A DNA stretch of 64,000 nt from Actinoplanes couchii (GCF_016862075.1 NZ_BOMG01000024.1:62001-126000); one strand, 5' to 3'; shown: positions 9,518 through 18,865, counted from the first letter of the stretch. The notes: generated by a model not told the origin, from the letters alone. Translations and numbers: made by a program.

Positions 9518-10225
9518 CTACCGCAGCGAGTTTCGCATCCCGAGTAAAGATGTACCGATCCGTACGTGTGTCGCCCCGCGCTCCACAGCGGCCTCCAGGT
9601 CCCCGCTCATGCCCGCCGAGACGGTGCTCGCGCCGGGGTGCCGGGAGGCCATCTGACCAGCCAGGACCTCCAATCGGGCGAACGCCTGACGGGGGTCCTC
9701 ACCGAGTGGGGCGACGGCCATCAGCCCGCCCAGGCGCAGACCCTCCGATGAGGTCACCGCGTCGGATACCCGCCAGAGATCATCTCCGAACACACCCCCG
9801 CGTGCCGGATCACCGTCCAGACTCACCTGGAGGAGCACCTCGATCGGGTTCTCGCGGGCGGCGGCGGCCCGGCCCAGCGCCTCGGCCAGGCGCACCGAGT
9901 CCACCGACTCGACGACATCCGCGTACGCGGCAACCGATCTGGCCTTGTTGCGTTGCAGTTGCCCGACGAAGTGCCAGCGCAGCCGAACCCCCTCGGCCCG
10001 CACGGCGTCCGCCTTGACGGACGCCTCCTGGTCACGGTTCTCGGCGACGTCGGTCACACCGAGCCCGGCGAGCAACAGGACGTCGCTCGCCGGGTAGGTC
10101 TTGGTCACCGCGGTCAGGGTGACCGCGTCCGGTGGCCGTCCGGCCGCCGTGCACGCACGCGCGATGCGATCCCGCACCCGGTCGAGAGAGGAGGCGAGTT
10201 CGGCTCGCCGTCCGTTGTCGGTCAA
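9518..10225 (-). CDS. YggS/PROSC family PLP homeostasis protein
   Basis: A 235-residue protein of the pyridoxal-phosphate-binding YggS family, which buffers PLP and affects amino acid metabolism. The PLP lysine is in TAVTKTYP near residue 42; ENRDQEA, WHFVGQLQRNK, GLMAVAP and the C-terminal SAGMSGDLEAAVERGATHVRIGT are all family hallmarks. TTG start at 10225. It follows ftsZ directly by 47 bp; the pgeF gene commonly found between them is absent. Confidence 0.93.
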   Translation of the reverse strand: MTDNGRRAELASSLDRVRDRIARACTAAGRPPDAVTLTAVTKTYPASDVLLLAGLGVTDVAENRDQEASVKADAVRAEGVRLRWHFVGQLQRNKARSVAAYADVVESVDSVRLAEALGRAAAARENPIEVLLQVSLDGDPARGGVFGDDLWRVSDAVTSSEGLRLGGLMAVAPLGEDPRQAFARLEVLAGQMASRHPGASTVSAGMSGDLEAAVERGATHVRIGTSLLGMRNSLR

Positions 10226-10272
10226 GGTTCAACCTTCTTGAGGGGTACGAGGGGTCGCGCGTGCGTGGCGCG

Positions 10273-11403
10273 TCAGGAGCCGTTCTTCAGGAAGTCCGGC
10301 ACGTCCACGTCGTCGAAGAGCACCCGGGTCCGGGGCGGCGGCGTGGTCGTCACCGGCGGCGGGGTGACCGGCGGCGGCACCGGCGGCAGCGAGGCGCCCC
10401 CGGTGGACGGCGACGGCACCTTGGTGCGCACCGTCTCGGCCGGCTTGTAGGAGGGCGAACCCCCGTCGAAGCCCGCCGCGATCACCGTGACCCGCACCTC
10501 GTCACCGAGGGCGTCGTCGATGACCGCACCGAAGATGATGTTCGCGTCCGGGTGGGCCGCATCGGTCACCAGCTGTGCGGCGTCGTTGATCTCGAAGAGA
10601 CCGAGATCGGATCCACCGGCGATGGAGAGCAGGACACCGCGGGCGCCGTCCATGCTCTGCTCCAGCAGCGGGCTGGAGATCGCCTTCTCGGCGGCCTCGA
10701 CCGCGCGGTTGTCGCCACGGGCGCTGCCGATGCCCATCAGGGCGCTGCCGGCGTTGCTCATGACGCTCTTCACGTCGGCGAAGTCCAGGTTGATCAGACC
10801 CGGCGTGGTGATCAGATCGGTGATGCCCTGGACGCCGGAGAGCAGCACCTGGTCGGCCTGGCGGAACGCGTCCATCATGCTGATGCCGCGGTCGCCGAGG
10901 GCGAGCAGCCGGTCGTTCGGGATCACGATCAGGGTGTCGCACTGGTTGCGCAGTTCGTCGATGCCGGCCTCGGCCTGCACCTGGCGCCGCTTGCCCTCGA
11001 AGTTGAAGGGTCGCGTCACCACGCCGATGGTCAGCGCGCCCAGCTTGCGGGCGATGTTGGCGACCACGGGCGCGCCACCGGTACCGGTGCCACCGCCCTC
11101 ACCACACGTCACGAAGACCATGTCGGCCCCCTTGAGGACCTCCTCGATCTCGTCCCGGTGGTCCTCGGCGGCGTTCTTGCCGACCTCGGGCTGGGCGCCT
11201 GCGCCCAGCCCACGGGTGAGTTCCCGGCCGACGTCCAGTTTGACGTCGGCGTCGCTCATCAACAGAGCCTGGGCATCGGTGTTGATCGCGATGAACTCGA
11301 CGCCTTTGAGCCCAACTTCGATCATGCGGTTGACGGCGTTCACGCCGCCACCGCCGATGCCGACGACCTTGATGACCGCGAGATAGTTGTGCGGAGGTGT
11401 CAT
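10273..11403 (-). CDS. ftsZ: cell division GTPase FtsZ
   Basis: A 376-residue tubulin homologue that forms the Z ring. It has [22 protein letters not shown] at the N-terminus, the tubulin signature [10 protein letters not shown] near residue 105, the T7 loop NLDFADVK, a Pro/Thr-rich linker and the C-terminal core-binding peptide ([13 protein letters not shown]) recognised by SepF and FtsW-type partners. The ATG at 11403 gives the usual N-terminus; an in-frame upstream extension lacks conservation. Its own promoter is visible upstream (11514-11542). Confidence 0.98.
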   Translation of the reverse strand: MTPPHNYLAVIKVVGIGGGGVNAVNRMIEVGLKGVEFIAINTDAQALLMSDADVKLDVGRELTRGLGAGAQPEVGKNAAEDHRDEIEEVLKGADMVFVTCGEGGGTGTGGAPVVANIARKLGALTIGVVTRPFNFEGKRRQVQAEAGIDELRNQCDTLIVIPNDRLLALGDRGISMMDAFRQADQVLLSGVQGITDLITTPGLINLDFADVKSVMSNAGSALMGIGSARGDNRAVEAAEKAISSPLLEQSMDGARGVLLSIAGGSDLGLFEINDAAQLVTDAAHPDANIIFGAVIDDALGDEVRVTVIAAGFDGGSPSYKPAETVRTKVPSPSTGGASLPPVPPPVTPPPVTTTPPPRTRVLFDDVDVPDFLKNGS

Positions 11404-11513
11404 CGGGCTCAGCCTTCCCTTCCGGGGTTGGCGGATGTCGACGGCCCCTGCGGTCCTGGGAACCGCACTTTCGACATCCACTGTCCTACAAGGGAGGGCG
11501 AGGAAACCCTCAC

Positions 11514-11542
11514 CCTCTACTAGAGGTTCACAGTTATGTCAA
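11514..11542 (-). promoter_or_regulatory. ftsZ promoter
   Basis: On the minus strand, TTGACA (11542-11537) and TAGAGG (11519-11514) are separated by 17 bp and lie about 110 bp before the ftsZ ATG. The sequence context (GGTTGACATAAC then AGTAGAGG) resembles known actinobacterial ftsZ promoters. The rest of the 295-bp ftsQ-ftsZ gap holds a 7-bp hairpin (GGTGAGT/ACTCACC around 11625-11643) and no gene. Confidence 0.7.
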
Positions 11543-11698
11543 CCATTCGAACCTCTCGAGGCAACGTATGCGGCATTGCCCCCTGAGCCAAAGACCCGGA
11601 GCGGCGTGTCGCGTCCGCTAACGAGGTGAGTATCCGACTCACCCGTAACCTCATACCTTTTGATCCGTTCACGATGTTTTGTCCGTTTAATCGGATAG

Positions 11699-12466
11699 TT
11701 AGCGAATGGTCACTACCGCCGGGGCGCTCACATCGATCTCGTCACCCTTCTGCCGGAGCAGCGCGGTGGCGACCTGACTCTTGCGATCGCTGTTGGTGTC
11801 GTCGCCCCAGACCACCACCCGGCCCTTGCGGAGCTCCAGCCGGATGTCGACCGCCTTGTCCACCGAGATCGCCACCAGCTGCTCGCGCAGATCGTCGCTG
11901 AGCGCGGTGAGAACGGTCAGCGCCGACGTGGTGTTCGCGTCCGCGCTGCCCGGGTTGTCCAGGCGGGCCAGCGGCAGGCCGGCCGGCAGCGCCGCCACCA
12001 CCCGGAACGGCACACCCTCGTCGTCGATGAGCTGGAACTGCTCGCCGGCCGGCACCGCCGCCACCGGTGTGCGCTCCACCACCTCGATCACCACGGCGGA
12101 CGGCCAGCTGCGGTCCACCACCACGTGATCCACGGCCGGCAGGCCACGCACCCGCGCGCCCACCTCGTCCAGATCCACCCGCGCCAGCGGCAGGTCGGGC
12201 TGCACCGCGGCGGCGGCCCGGATCTGGTCCGCGGTCAGGATCTCGGCGCCGACCACCCGCACGTCGCGGACACCGAGCACCGAGGTCCCGTAGACCAGCC
12301 AGGTCAGCCCGCCGACGGCCAGCGCCACACCGGCGCCGATCAGCCAGGGCAACGCGGCACGCAGCCGGCGCTGCCGGGCCCGGGCCATGAAACGCCGGGC
12401 CGACGGCGGCACCGCGTCGGTGTCGGCCCGCACCAGCCGCCAGTTACGCGTGCCGCCGCCCGCCAT
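11699..12466 (-). CDS. ftsQ: cell division protein FtsQ
   Basis: A 255-residue bitopic divisome protein linking early and late division proteins. It has a basic cytoplasmic N-terminus (RRFMARARQRRLR), one transmembrane helix (about residues 38-58), a POTRA domain (VRDVRVVGAEILTADQIR) and the FtsQ/DivIB beta domain with RTPVAAVP. It starts 6 bp after the murC stop, so the two are co-transcribed. Confidence 0.93.
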   Translation of the reverse strand: MAGGGTRNWRLVRADTDAVPPSARRFMARARQRRLRAALPWLIGAGVALAVGGLTWLVYGTSVLGVRDVRVVGAEILTADQIRAAAAVQPDLPLARVDLDEVGARVRGLPAVDHVVVDRSWPSAVVIEVVERTPVAAVPAGEQFQLIDDEGVPFRVVAALPAGLPLARLDNPGSADANTTSALTVLTALSDDLREQLVAISVDKAVDIRLELRKGRVVVWGDDTNSDRKSQVATALLRQKGDEIDVSAPAVVTIR

Positions 12467-12472
12467 CGCCGG

Positions 12473-13909
12473 TTACCGGCCCAGATCCGGCTGGTGGTCC
12501 GCCTCGGCGAGCGCGGCCAGCAGTTCGTCACCCATCAGCGAGATCGGCGGGGCGCCCATGGTCACCACCACGTCACCGGGACGGCTGCGCCGGACCACCT
12601 CGGCCGGCACGTCCTCCCAGTCCGGGACGAAGACCTTGCGCTCGGCGGGCAGCTCGATCGCCGCGGTCAGCGCCCGGCCACCCTCGCCCGGCCCGCGGGT
12701 CTCGCCCGGCCCGAACACCTCCATGCAGATCACCTCGTCGGCGACCGCGAGACCGTCGGCCAGCTCGGCCTGCAGGTCCCGGGTGCGGTACACCCGGTAC
12801 GGCTGGAAGACCACCAGCAGACGGCCGTCGCCGGCCACCTCGCGCAGCGTGCGCAGCGCGGCCTTCACCGAGGTCGGGTGGTAGGCGTACTCGTCGTAGA
12901 CCCGCACCCCCGCCGCGATGCCCTTGCGCTCGAACCGGCGGCGCACCCCCGGGAACGACTCCAGCGCCTCGGTGATCTTCGGCAGCTCGATGCCCAGCTT
13001 CAGCGCGGTCAGCACGGTGGCCGCGCTGTTCAGGCCCATGTGGGTGCCGGGCAGCGCCAGCTTGAACTCGCCCAGCGGCTCGCCGTTCAGCTCCGCGGAG
13101 TACCGCACGCCGCTGGTCGACGAGGTCACATCGAAGATCCGGAGATCAGACCCTTCGCTTTCGCCGTACGTGTAGACGGTGCGTCCCGCGGCTTTGAGCC
13201 CGGCGATCAGCTCCTCGGTGCCCGGACCGTCGGCGCAGGTCACCACGAAGCCGTCGGCCAGCGTGCCGAACTCCAGGAACCCGGCCTTCAGCGTCTCCAG
13301 GTCACCCCAGTTGTTGAGGTGGTCACCCTCGACGTTGGTGATGATCGCGACATGCGGCCGGTAGATCAGGAACGACCGGTCGTGCTCGTCGGCCTCGGCC
13401 ACGAAGTGCGGCCCGGTGCCGTGGTGCCCGTTGGACCCGGCGGCCGACATCTCGCCACCGATCACGAAGGACGGATCCTGCCCGGCGTGCTGCAGGATCA
13501 CCGTCATGATCGACGTCGTGGTGGTCTTGCCGTGGGTGCCGGCCACCGCGATGGTCTGCCGGCCGGTCATCGTCGCCGCGAGAGCCTCGGAGCGGTGCAG
13601 CACCCGCAGCCCGCGCCGGCGCGCCTCGACCATCTCCACGTGATCCTTCGGAATCGCCGTCGAATAGACGACCGTGTCGACACCGTCGAGGTTGGACGCC
13701 TCGTGGGCCATGTGCACCGTGCCACCGAGGGCGCGCAGCGCGGCCAGCGCGGGCCACTCCCGCAGCTCGCTGCCGGAGGTCGGCACACCCCGGGTGAGCA
13801 GGAGCCGGGCCAGGCCGGCCATGCCGACCCCGCCGATCCCGATCAGGTGCACACTGCCCAGGTCCTCGGCGGTCATCTCACCGGCCGGCGTCAGCTCCGC
13901 CGTGTTCAC
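12473..13909 (-). CDS. murC: UDP-N-acetylmuramate-L-alanine ligase
   Basis: A 478-residue ATP-dependent ligase adding L-Ala to UDP-MurNAc in the cytoplasm. The N-terminal nucleotide fold (HLIGIGGVGMAGLA), the ATP loop (GTHGKTTTT, about residue 118) and the C-terminal ligase domain (YDEYAYHPTSVKA, VVFQPYRVYRTRDL) are intact. GTG start. It lies between murG and ftsQ as usual for actinobacteria. The 108-bp gap to murG contains tandem copies of the murG 3' end. Confidence 0.97.
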   Translation of the reverse strand: MNTAELTPAGEMTAEDLGSVHLIGIGGVGMAGLARLLLTRGVPTSGSELREWPALAALRALGGTVHMAHEASNLDGVDTVVYSTAIPKDHVEMVEARRRGLRVLHRSEALAATMTGRQTIAVAGTHGKTTTTSIMTVILQHAGQDPSFVIGGEMSAAGSNGHHGTGPHFVAEADEHDRSFLIYRPHVAIITNVEGDHLNNWGDLETLKAGFLEFGTLADGFVVTCADGPGTEELIAGLKAAGRTVYTYGESEGSDLRIFDVTSSTSGVRYSAELNGEPLGEFKLALPGTHMGLNSAATVLTALKLGIELPKITEALESFPGVRRRFERKGIAAGVRVYDEYAYHPTSVKAALRTLREVAGDGRLLVVFQPYRVYRTRDLQAELADGLAVADEVICMEVFGPGETRGPGEGGRALTAAIELPAERKVFVPDWEDVPAEVVRRSRPGDVVVTMGAPPISLMGDELLAALAEADHQPDLGR

Positions 13910-13927
13910 AGGTCCACTCCCTCGGTA

Positions 13928-14040
13928 ACGCTCATCAGTTCACGGCTTCCAGGCTCATCCCACGGTTTCCCGTCCATGTCACGGTTTCCCGTTCCTCAGT
14001 TCACGACTTCCGGTACTTCAGTTCACGGCTTCCAGTACGA
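13928..14040. repeat. tandem repeats derived from the murG 3' end
   Basis: Read on the minus strand, the last codons of murG (GGAAGCCGTGAACTGA) are followed by four more imperfect copies of the same 16-bp core in units of about 19-22 bp (variants GGAAGTCGTGAACTGA, GGGAAACCGTGACATG, GGGAAACCGTGGGATG, GGAAGCCGTGAACTGA). The copies fill the murG-murC gap and preserve several stop or start-like triplets. Confidence 0.8.
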
Positions 14041-15124
14041 AGCGCAACAACTGCTCGTCACCGTCCCGCCGGCCGTACCCGGAGGCGGCCTCGCCCATCG
14101 CGGCGAGCCGCTGCCGGTCCCGGGCCAGCGGGATGATGTTGGTCTCGATCCACTCCGGCGTCAGCTCGCTGTTGTCCACCAGCAGGCCACCACCGGACTC
14201 CACCACCGGCAGCGCGTTACGCCGCTGCTCCTGGTTGCTGAACGGATAGGGCACGTAGACCGCCGGCATGCCGAGTGCGGTCGTCTCGGCCACCGTGATC
14301 GCGCCGCCCCGGCACAGCATCAGGTCGGCGGCAGCGTAGCCGAGCTGCATGTCCGACAGGTAGGGCACCACGACATAGGGCACCGGCAGGTCGTTCGGCA
14401 CGTCGAACGGGTCGTTGCGCCCACCCTGCACGTGCAGCACCTGGATCCCGGCGTGGGCGAGCCGTTTCGCCGCCGCGGCCACCGCCAGGTTGATGGTGCG
14501 GGCGCCGGACGAGCCGCCGGAGACGAACAGCACCGGCAGGTCCGGCCGCAGCCCGAAGTGGTAGAGCGCCTGCGGGCGCAGCGCCGGGCGGTCCATCCGG
14601 GTGATCCCGGTCCGCAGCGGCACCCCGACCAGGCGGGCGTTGCGCAGCGACTCGGCCTGCTCCAGCTGGTGCGGGAACCCGACGGCCAGGCGCTTGGTGA
14701 ACTTCATGCCCATCCGGTTCGCCACACCCGGCGGCACGTTCACCTCGTGGATCACGATCGGCAGCTCGCGGCGCCAGGCGGCCAGGTAGGCCGGGACCGA
14801 CACGTACCCACCGAAGCCCACCACCACCTCGGCCTGCACCTCGTCGATGATCTCACCGGCCGCGGCGGCGGACTTGATCATCCGGTCCGGCGTACGGAAA
14901 AGATCGAGGTTGATCGATCGGGGCAGCTGGAACGCCGGGATGACCCGCAGGTCGTAGCCGGCCGCCGGGATCAGCTGGTTCTCCATGCCCTTGGGACTGC
15001 CCAGGGTGGTGATCCGGATGTCCGGGAAGTGACGCCTCAAGGCATCGGCGAAGGCCAGCAGTGGGTAGATGTGCCCACCGGTACCTCCACCAGCGAGAAC
15101 GATCGACCGCAACGACGGCGCCAT
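14018..15124 (-). CDS. murG: lipid II-forming N-acetylglucosaminyltransferase
   Basis: A 368-residue glycosyltransferase that adds GlcNAc to lipid I at the inner membrane face to make lipid II. It has the glycine-rich N-terminal motif GGGTGGHIYP, FVSGGSSGARTIN and the C-terminal donor site (CRGGAITVAETTALGMPAVYVPYP). I chose the ATG at 15124 because AAGGAG lies nine bases upstream. A GTG at 15130 overlaps the ftsW stop as GTGA but is too close to that ribosome site. Confidence 0.96.
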   Translation of the reverse strand: MAPSLRSIVLAGGGTGGHIYPLLAFADALRRHFPDIRITTLGSPKGMENQLIPAAGYDLRVIPAFQLPRSINLDLFRTPDRMIKSAAAAGEIIDEVQAEVVVGFGGYVSVPAYLAAWRRELPIVIHEVNVPPGVANRMGMKFTKRLAVGFPHQLEQAESLRNARLVGVPLRTGITRMDRPALRPQALYHFGLRPDLPVLFVSGGSSGARTINLAVAAAAKRLAHAGIQVLHVQGGRNDPFDVPNDLPVPYVVVPYLSDMQLGYAAADLMLCRGGAITVAETTALGMPAVYVPYPFSNQEQRRNALPVVESGGGLLVDNSELTPEWIETNIIPLARDRQRLAAMGEAASGYGRRDGDEQLLRFVLEAVN

Positions 15125-15126
15125 GG

Positions 15127-16527
15127 TCACCGTCTCCTTCCGCCCCCGGATCCAGCGGGCGCCTTCTTCTGGGGGGAAGGGCGCGATGTACCCGGCCGCC
15201 GAGGCGGGGGGACCGGCGGCAGCGGGGCCCACACTAGTCGTACCCATCGAGGGGTCGGACGGGCGTTCAGGGCCCGGGCCGCGTCCGGCTCGGCGCGGGC
15301 GAACGAGGCGAGCATCCCGATCGCCGCCATCGTCACCACCAGGGCGGTGCCACCGGCGGAGATGAACGGCAACGGCAGGCCGGTGATGGGCAGCAGCTTC
15401 ACCACACCACCCATGTTGATCACGGCCTGCGCCACCAGCCAGGTGGTGATCGCGGTGGCCGCCAGGCGCCGGAACGGGTCGACCGACCGGCGGGCGATCC
15501 GGAACCCGGTGTACGCCAGCACCGACAGCAGCGCCAGCACCACGGTGCAGCCCATCACGCCCAGTTCCTCGGCCACGATCGCGAAGATGAAGTCGTTACC
15601 GGCCTCCGGCACCCAGCCCCACTTGAGCGCGCTCTTGCCGAGACCGACCCCGAACCAACCCCCTTCGAAGATCGCCGACCGGCCCTGTACGAGTTGATAG
15701 CAGTACTGCCCCGCCGCGCTGGTCGTGTCGCAGTCCTCCAGCGGCTGCAGGAACGCGGTGAGCCGCTTCCACCGGTAGTTCTCCTCGCCGGACGTGCCGG
15801 ACCCGGCGCCCCGGGAGGCAGCCGCGATCAGCAGCCCCACCCCGGCCAGGCCGAGCACCCCGAGCGCCCCGAACACCTTCAGCCGCACGCCCGCCGTCCA
15901 GAGCAGGCCGACGATCAGCGCCAGCAGCACCAGCATGGTGCCCAGGTCGTTGTAGCCGACCAGCACGAACAGCAGGCCGATCACCGGGAACAGCGGCATC
16001 GCCAGCTCCCGCCAGTGCCCCAGCTCCGGCCCCTTGCGGGCGATCACGTCGGCACCCCACAGCACCATGCCCAGCTTGGCCAGCTCACCCGGCTGCATGC
16101 TGACCGGGCCGAAGTAGAGCCAGTTCAGGTTCGCCCGGACCGGCCCGATCCGCTCCACCACACCGGCGGACTTCAGGGCGGTCAGGGCGGCGAGCAACGT
16201 CAGCAGCAGCAGGGCCGCCCCCAACAGCGCCCGGCCCAGCACCCGCAGGGTGGTGGCCGGCAGCCGCTGGCAGATCCAGAACGCCACCAGACCGAGCAGC
16301 GCGTAGACGGACTGACTGCTGATCTCGGTGAACGCGTTACCGTTCTCCGCGAACGCCTTCACCGAGGTCGCCGAGAAGACCATGGTGAGCCCGATCAGCA
16401 GCAACAGGGCACAACTGGCGATCAGCAGGTAGTAAGACGACAGGGGCCGGGCCAGCATCCCGTGCACAGCGGGCAGCATCTGCCGGCTCAGCGACGGGCG
16501 GTCCGCTTGCGATCGGTCGTCCGCCAT
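15127..16527 (-). CDS. ftsW: SEDS peptidoglycan glycosyltransferase FtsW
   Basis: A 466-residue polytopic membrane enzyme of the RodA/FtsW/SpoVE family that polymerises lipid II at the septum with FtsI. About ten hydrophobic segments are visible, with family motifs MQPGELAKLGMVLW, VGYNDLGTMLVLL, GKSALKWGWVPEAGNDFIFA and PITGLPLPFISAGGTALV. The C-terminal tail (PPRRPGTSRPSPQKK) is basic and Pro-rich. Upstream, where murD is expected, lie the collagen-like genes. Confidence 0.96.
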   Translation of the reverse strand: MADDRSQADRPSLSRQMLPAVHGMLARPLSSYYLLIASCALLLLIGLTMVFSATSVKAFAENGNAFTEISSQSVYALLGLVAFWICQRLPATTLRVLGRALLGAALLLLTLLAALTALKSAGVVERIGPVRANLNWLYFGPVSMQPGELAKLGMVLWGADVIARKGPELGHWRELAMPLFPVIGLLFVLVGYNDLGTMLVLLALIVGLLWTAGVRLKVFGALGVLGLAGVGLLIAAASRGAGSGTSGEENYRWKRLTAFLQPLEDCDTTSAAGQYCYQLVQGRSAIFEGGWFGVGLGKSALKWGWVPEAGNDFIFAIVAEELGVMGCTVVLALLSVLAYTGFRIARRSVDPFRRLAATAITTWLVAQAVINMGGVVKLLPITGLPLPFISAGGTALVVTMAAIGMLASFARAEPDAARALNARPTPRWVRLVWAPLPPVPPPRRPGTSRPSPQKKAPAGSGGGRRR

Positions 16528-16612
16528 CCCCCCATCATCGCCGCCCCCTCACACCACGACGCACACCATCGATGGCGTGTCGCGCCGACCTTTGTCACGT
16601 GCGACACCAAGC

Positions 16613-16642
16613 AGCCGGCGGACGGTCTCCCGTCCACCGGCT
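16613..16642 (-). terminator. hairpin after collagen-like gene A
   Basis: A 13-bp stem with a TCTC/GAGA loop (AGCCGGTGGACGG / CCGTCCGCCGGCT on the minus strand, one G-T pair), located 26 bp after the stop of the collagen-like gene. There is no long T tract, but it could end or weaken the collagen-like transcript before ftsW. Confidence 0.6.
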
Positions 16643-16667
16643 GAGGCTTCCCCCGTCGCCGCTACGA

Positions 16668-17435
16668 CTACGGGTACAGGGCGCAGAAGACCGTCAGGGT
16701 GATGTCCCCCGCCGTCGGGACGTTGGGAACGTCGAACAGCCACCGATAGCGGAACGTGGAATCTCTTCCGACGCTCGTCACCGTCGCGGTCTCGCCACCG
16801 TCCCGGGTGTAGATACCGCCGATCGCGTAGGCATTCGAGTTGGTGCAGTTGACCTCAACGTTCGCGAGCGGCACTGGCGTGTAGTTACTGGAAGTCAGGA
16901 CCACGCTTTCGGTCGTCACCGTCGGTCCGACTCCGGCAGAACCTGAAGGTCCCGGCGAGCCGGAAGGACCGACGGAACCGGAAGGCCCGATGGGACCGGA
17001 GGGCCCGACAGGGCCGGAAGGACCGGTGGCACCAGCCGGACCAGCAGGGCCGGGCGGTCCCATGAGACCGACGGCACCGGCGGGGCCGGGCGCACCCACC
17101 GGGCCGGCGGGGCCCGCCGCACCGAGAGCTCCGGCAGCGCCTTCCGCACCGTCGTCGCCCTTCTCGCCGGCGACGTTCCACCAGCGCAGGACCTCGCCGG
17201 TGCGGCAGGTGGTCGTGCTGGGCAGCACCCAGCGCACGGTGCCGCCCTTGGCCAGCACGCACACTTTGATGACTTCCGGGTCCGCGGCGGCCGCGACCAC
17301 ATCCGGAGTCGGGCTGGGGGCGACATTCGGTTCCGGTGAGGAGCCGACGGCGCCCGCCGCCGCGGTGGCCACTCCGGCCACCGCGAACACCGCCGCCGTC
17401 ACCCCGGCCGAGGCGAGCAGAGAACGTGAGATCAT
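16668..17435 (-). CDS. secreted collagen-like protein A
   Basis: A 255-residue protein. It has a signal peptide (residues 1-30, [22 protein letters not shown]); a 35-residue head with two Cys ([29 protein letters not shown]); about 25 Gly-X-Y triplets (residues 95-170), Pro- and Ser-rich as in bacterial triple helices; and a C-terminal domain of about 85 residues ([15 protein letters not shown] to [12 protein letters not shown]) that may trimerise. The head is shared with protein B next door. ATG start with AAGGA upstream. It occupies the usual murD position. Function unknown; surface or matrix protein by analogy. Confidence 0.8.
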   Translation of the reverse strand: MISRSLLASAGVTAAVFAVAGVATAAAGAVGSSPEPNVAPSPTPDVVAAAADPEVIKVCVLAKGGTVRWVLPSTTTCRTGEVLRWWNVAGEKGDDGAEGAAGALGAAGPAGPVGAPGPAGAVGLMGPPGPAGPAGATGPSGPVGPSGPIGPSGSVGPSGSPGPSGSAGVGPTVTTESVVLTSSNYTPVPLANVEVNCTNSNAYAIGGIYTRDGGETATVTSVGRDSTFRYRWLFDVPNVPTAGDITLTVFCALYP

Positions 17436-17536
17436 CGGAGATCAATCCTTCGCGAGTCTTGAGACTGCGGCGAGATCACCCTCAGTCGACCTCAGCCTAG
17501 GAACGAACCCCTCTATTCCGGCTGGGAATCCGCAAT

Positions 17537-17790
17537 TCAGGCCCTGCCGATCACCCTGTCGTCGAGACCGCCACAGACCACGAACACCTGTGTGGTGATA
17601 TCGGTCGGCGCGGCACTGAACTTGAATGGGCCCGGGAGCCCCGGCCGGTCCGGGAGCGCCGACCGGCCCGCCGGGGGCCGGGTCGCCGGGGGCCGGGTCG
17701 CCGACGGAACCCTGCCGTCCGGTGGGACCGGGATCTCCGTGGGGCCGACGGGGCCTGGCTTCGGAGCTACGGGAGACGTCACTCGCAGTC
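17537..17790 (-). pseudogene. decayed third collagen-like gene
   Basis: On the minus strand, one frame reads Gly-X-Y triplets (GDPGPTGRQG to [11 protein letters not shown], about 17745-17630). The reading then continues as protein-like sequence only in another frame (FKFSAAPTDITTQVFVVCGG, ending at the stop at 17537). No signal peptide or VCV/EVLRWWN head is present. This looks like a 5'-truncated, frameshifted relative of the flanking collagen-like genes. The rest of the 17436-17907 gap shows no gene. Confidence 0.5.
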
Positions 17791-17907
17791 GGGGCCAGCC
17801 CAGGAACGGAACGGCCGCCCGTACCCGGGATCGAGGTTTTCCAAGGGGGGCGGCCGCCGTAACGGTTCGGCCGGCCTGGACCGGCAGGTGTCACCCGCGA
17901 AGACACG

Positions 17908-18807
17908 TCACCGCACGCAGATGGCCCACGCCGACGCCGGCATGGTCAGGGCGGCGGAGAACTCGAGGACCCATCCCCGGGAGTTGTCCGGGAAGCTCTT
18001 GTAAGGGAACATCCCGTCGTCGGCGGTGTCGAGGACATAGCCACCGTTCAGCGCGGTGCCGGTGGAGCAGGGCAGCGTGAAGGCCGCCTGGCCGGACGGC
18101 AGCGCGGTCGGCTGGAAGGTCACGGTGATTCCGGGACCGGAGGGGCCGACCGGGCCCGAGGGTCCAGCCGGACCGGTCGGGCCTGCGGGGCCGCTGGGGC
18201 CGGCAGGCCCAGGAGATCCCACGGGGCCCGCGGAACCGGCGGGGCCGACAGAACCGGCGGGACCGGCTGGACCGCTGGGACCGGGAACGCCGGAGGGGCC
18301 GGGTGGGCCGGACGGGCCGGTGGATCCGGCTGGGCCACGGGAACCCATCGGGCCGGCGGAGCCGACAGGCCCCGCGGAGCCGTTGGGGCCACGGGATCCG
18401 GCGGGCCCTACCGAGCCGGCAGGCCCGGCGGAGCCGTTGGGGCCACGGGAACCGGCGGGCCCCACGGAGCCGGCTGGTCCGGCGGGCCCTGGTGAACCGG
18501 CCGGCCCGGCGGGCCCCGGTTCGCCGTCGGAGCCGACGGCACCCGCGGCTCCGGCTGCACCGGCGGCGCCCGGTGGGCCGGCCTGGTTCCACCAGCGCAG
18601 AACCTCGCCCTTACGGCATTTCTTGGTGTCGGCGGAGACCAGGCGCATCTCGCCGGTCTTCGACTTGACGCAGACCTTGATCACGACCGGGGCGGCGGCC
18701 ACCCGGACCTGCGAAGGCTGGGAGCCGGCCAGCGCCGCGGTGGTGCCGGCGAGTGCCAGCATCCCCGCGGAGGTGCCGATCGAGACGAGTACAACCCGTG
18801 GAATCAC
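17908..18807 (-). CDS. secreted collagen-like protein B
   Basis: A 299-residue protein built like protein A: signal peptide (residues 1-28), the same Cys-containing head ([29 protein letters not shown], residues 42-76), then about 45 uninterrupted Gly-X-Y triplets (residues 78-215) containing a repeated block ([19 protein letters not shown]), and a C-terminal domain ([21 protein letters not shown]) of about 80 residues with two Cys. GTG start. A TACGCT hexamer six bases upstream suggests a leaderless transcript. Co-directional with mraY and ftsW. Function unknown. Confidence 0.8.
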   Translation of the reverse strand: MIPRVVLVSIGTSAGMLALAGTTAALAGSQPSQVRVAAAPVVIKVCVKSKTGEMRLVSADTKKCRKGEVLRWWNQAGPPGAAGAAGAAGAVGSDGEPGPAGPAGSPGPAGPAGSVGPAGSRGPNGSAGPAGSVGPAGSRGPNGSAGPVGSAGPMGSRGPAGSTGPSGPPGPSGVPGPSGPAGPAGSVGPAGSAGPVGSPGPAGPSGPAGPTGPAGPSGPVGPSGPGITVTFQPTALPSGQAAFTLPCSTGTALNGGYVLDTADDGMFPYKSFPDNSRGWVLEFSAALTMPASAWAICVR

Positions 18808-18813
18808 CTGGTC

Positions 18814-18819
18814 AGCGTA
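18814..18819 (-). promoter_or_regulatory. possible -10 element for leaderless collagen-like gene B
   Basis: TACGCT on the minus strand lies 6 nt before the GTG of gene B, the spacing typical of actinobacterial leaderless starts. A similar TTCCTAGGCTGA block precedes gene A, and both are preceded by CCGGAAT. Confidence 0.35.
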
Positions 18820-18865
18820 GGAAGACCAAGGCCTCGTACGAGGTGGATTCCGGTTATCGGGTCGT

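Noticed and set aside
17442..17906. 154-codon minus-strand frame between the collagen-like genes
   Set aside because: Only the middle is Gly-X-Y; the ends are Arg-rich non-protein-like sequence and the C-terminal homology lies in another frame, so a decayed gene is more likely.
18056..18820. Plus-strand frame that also reads Gly-Pro triplets opposite collagen-like gene B
   Set aside because: Gly and Pro codons are complementary (GGN/CCN), so the antisense strand mimics collagen. Only the minus strand has a signal peptide and head domain.
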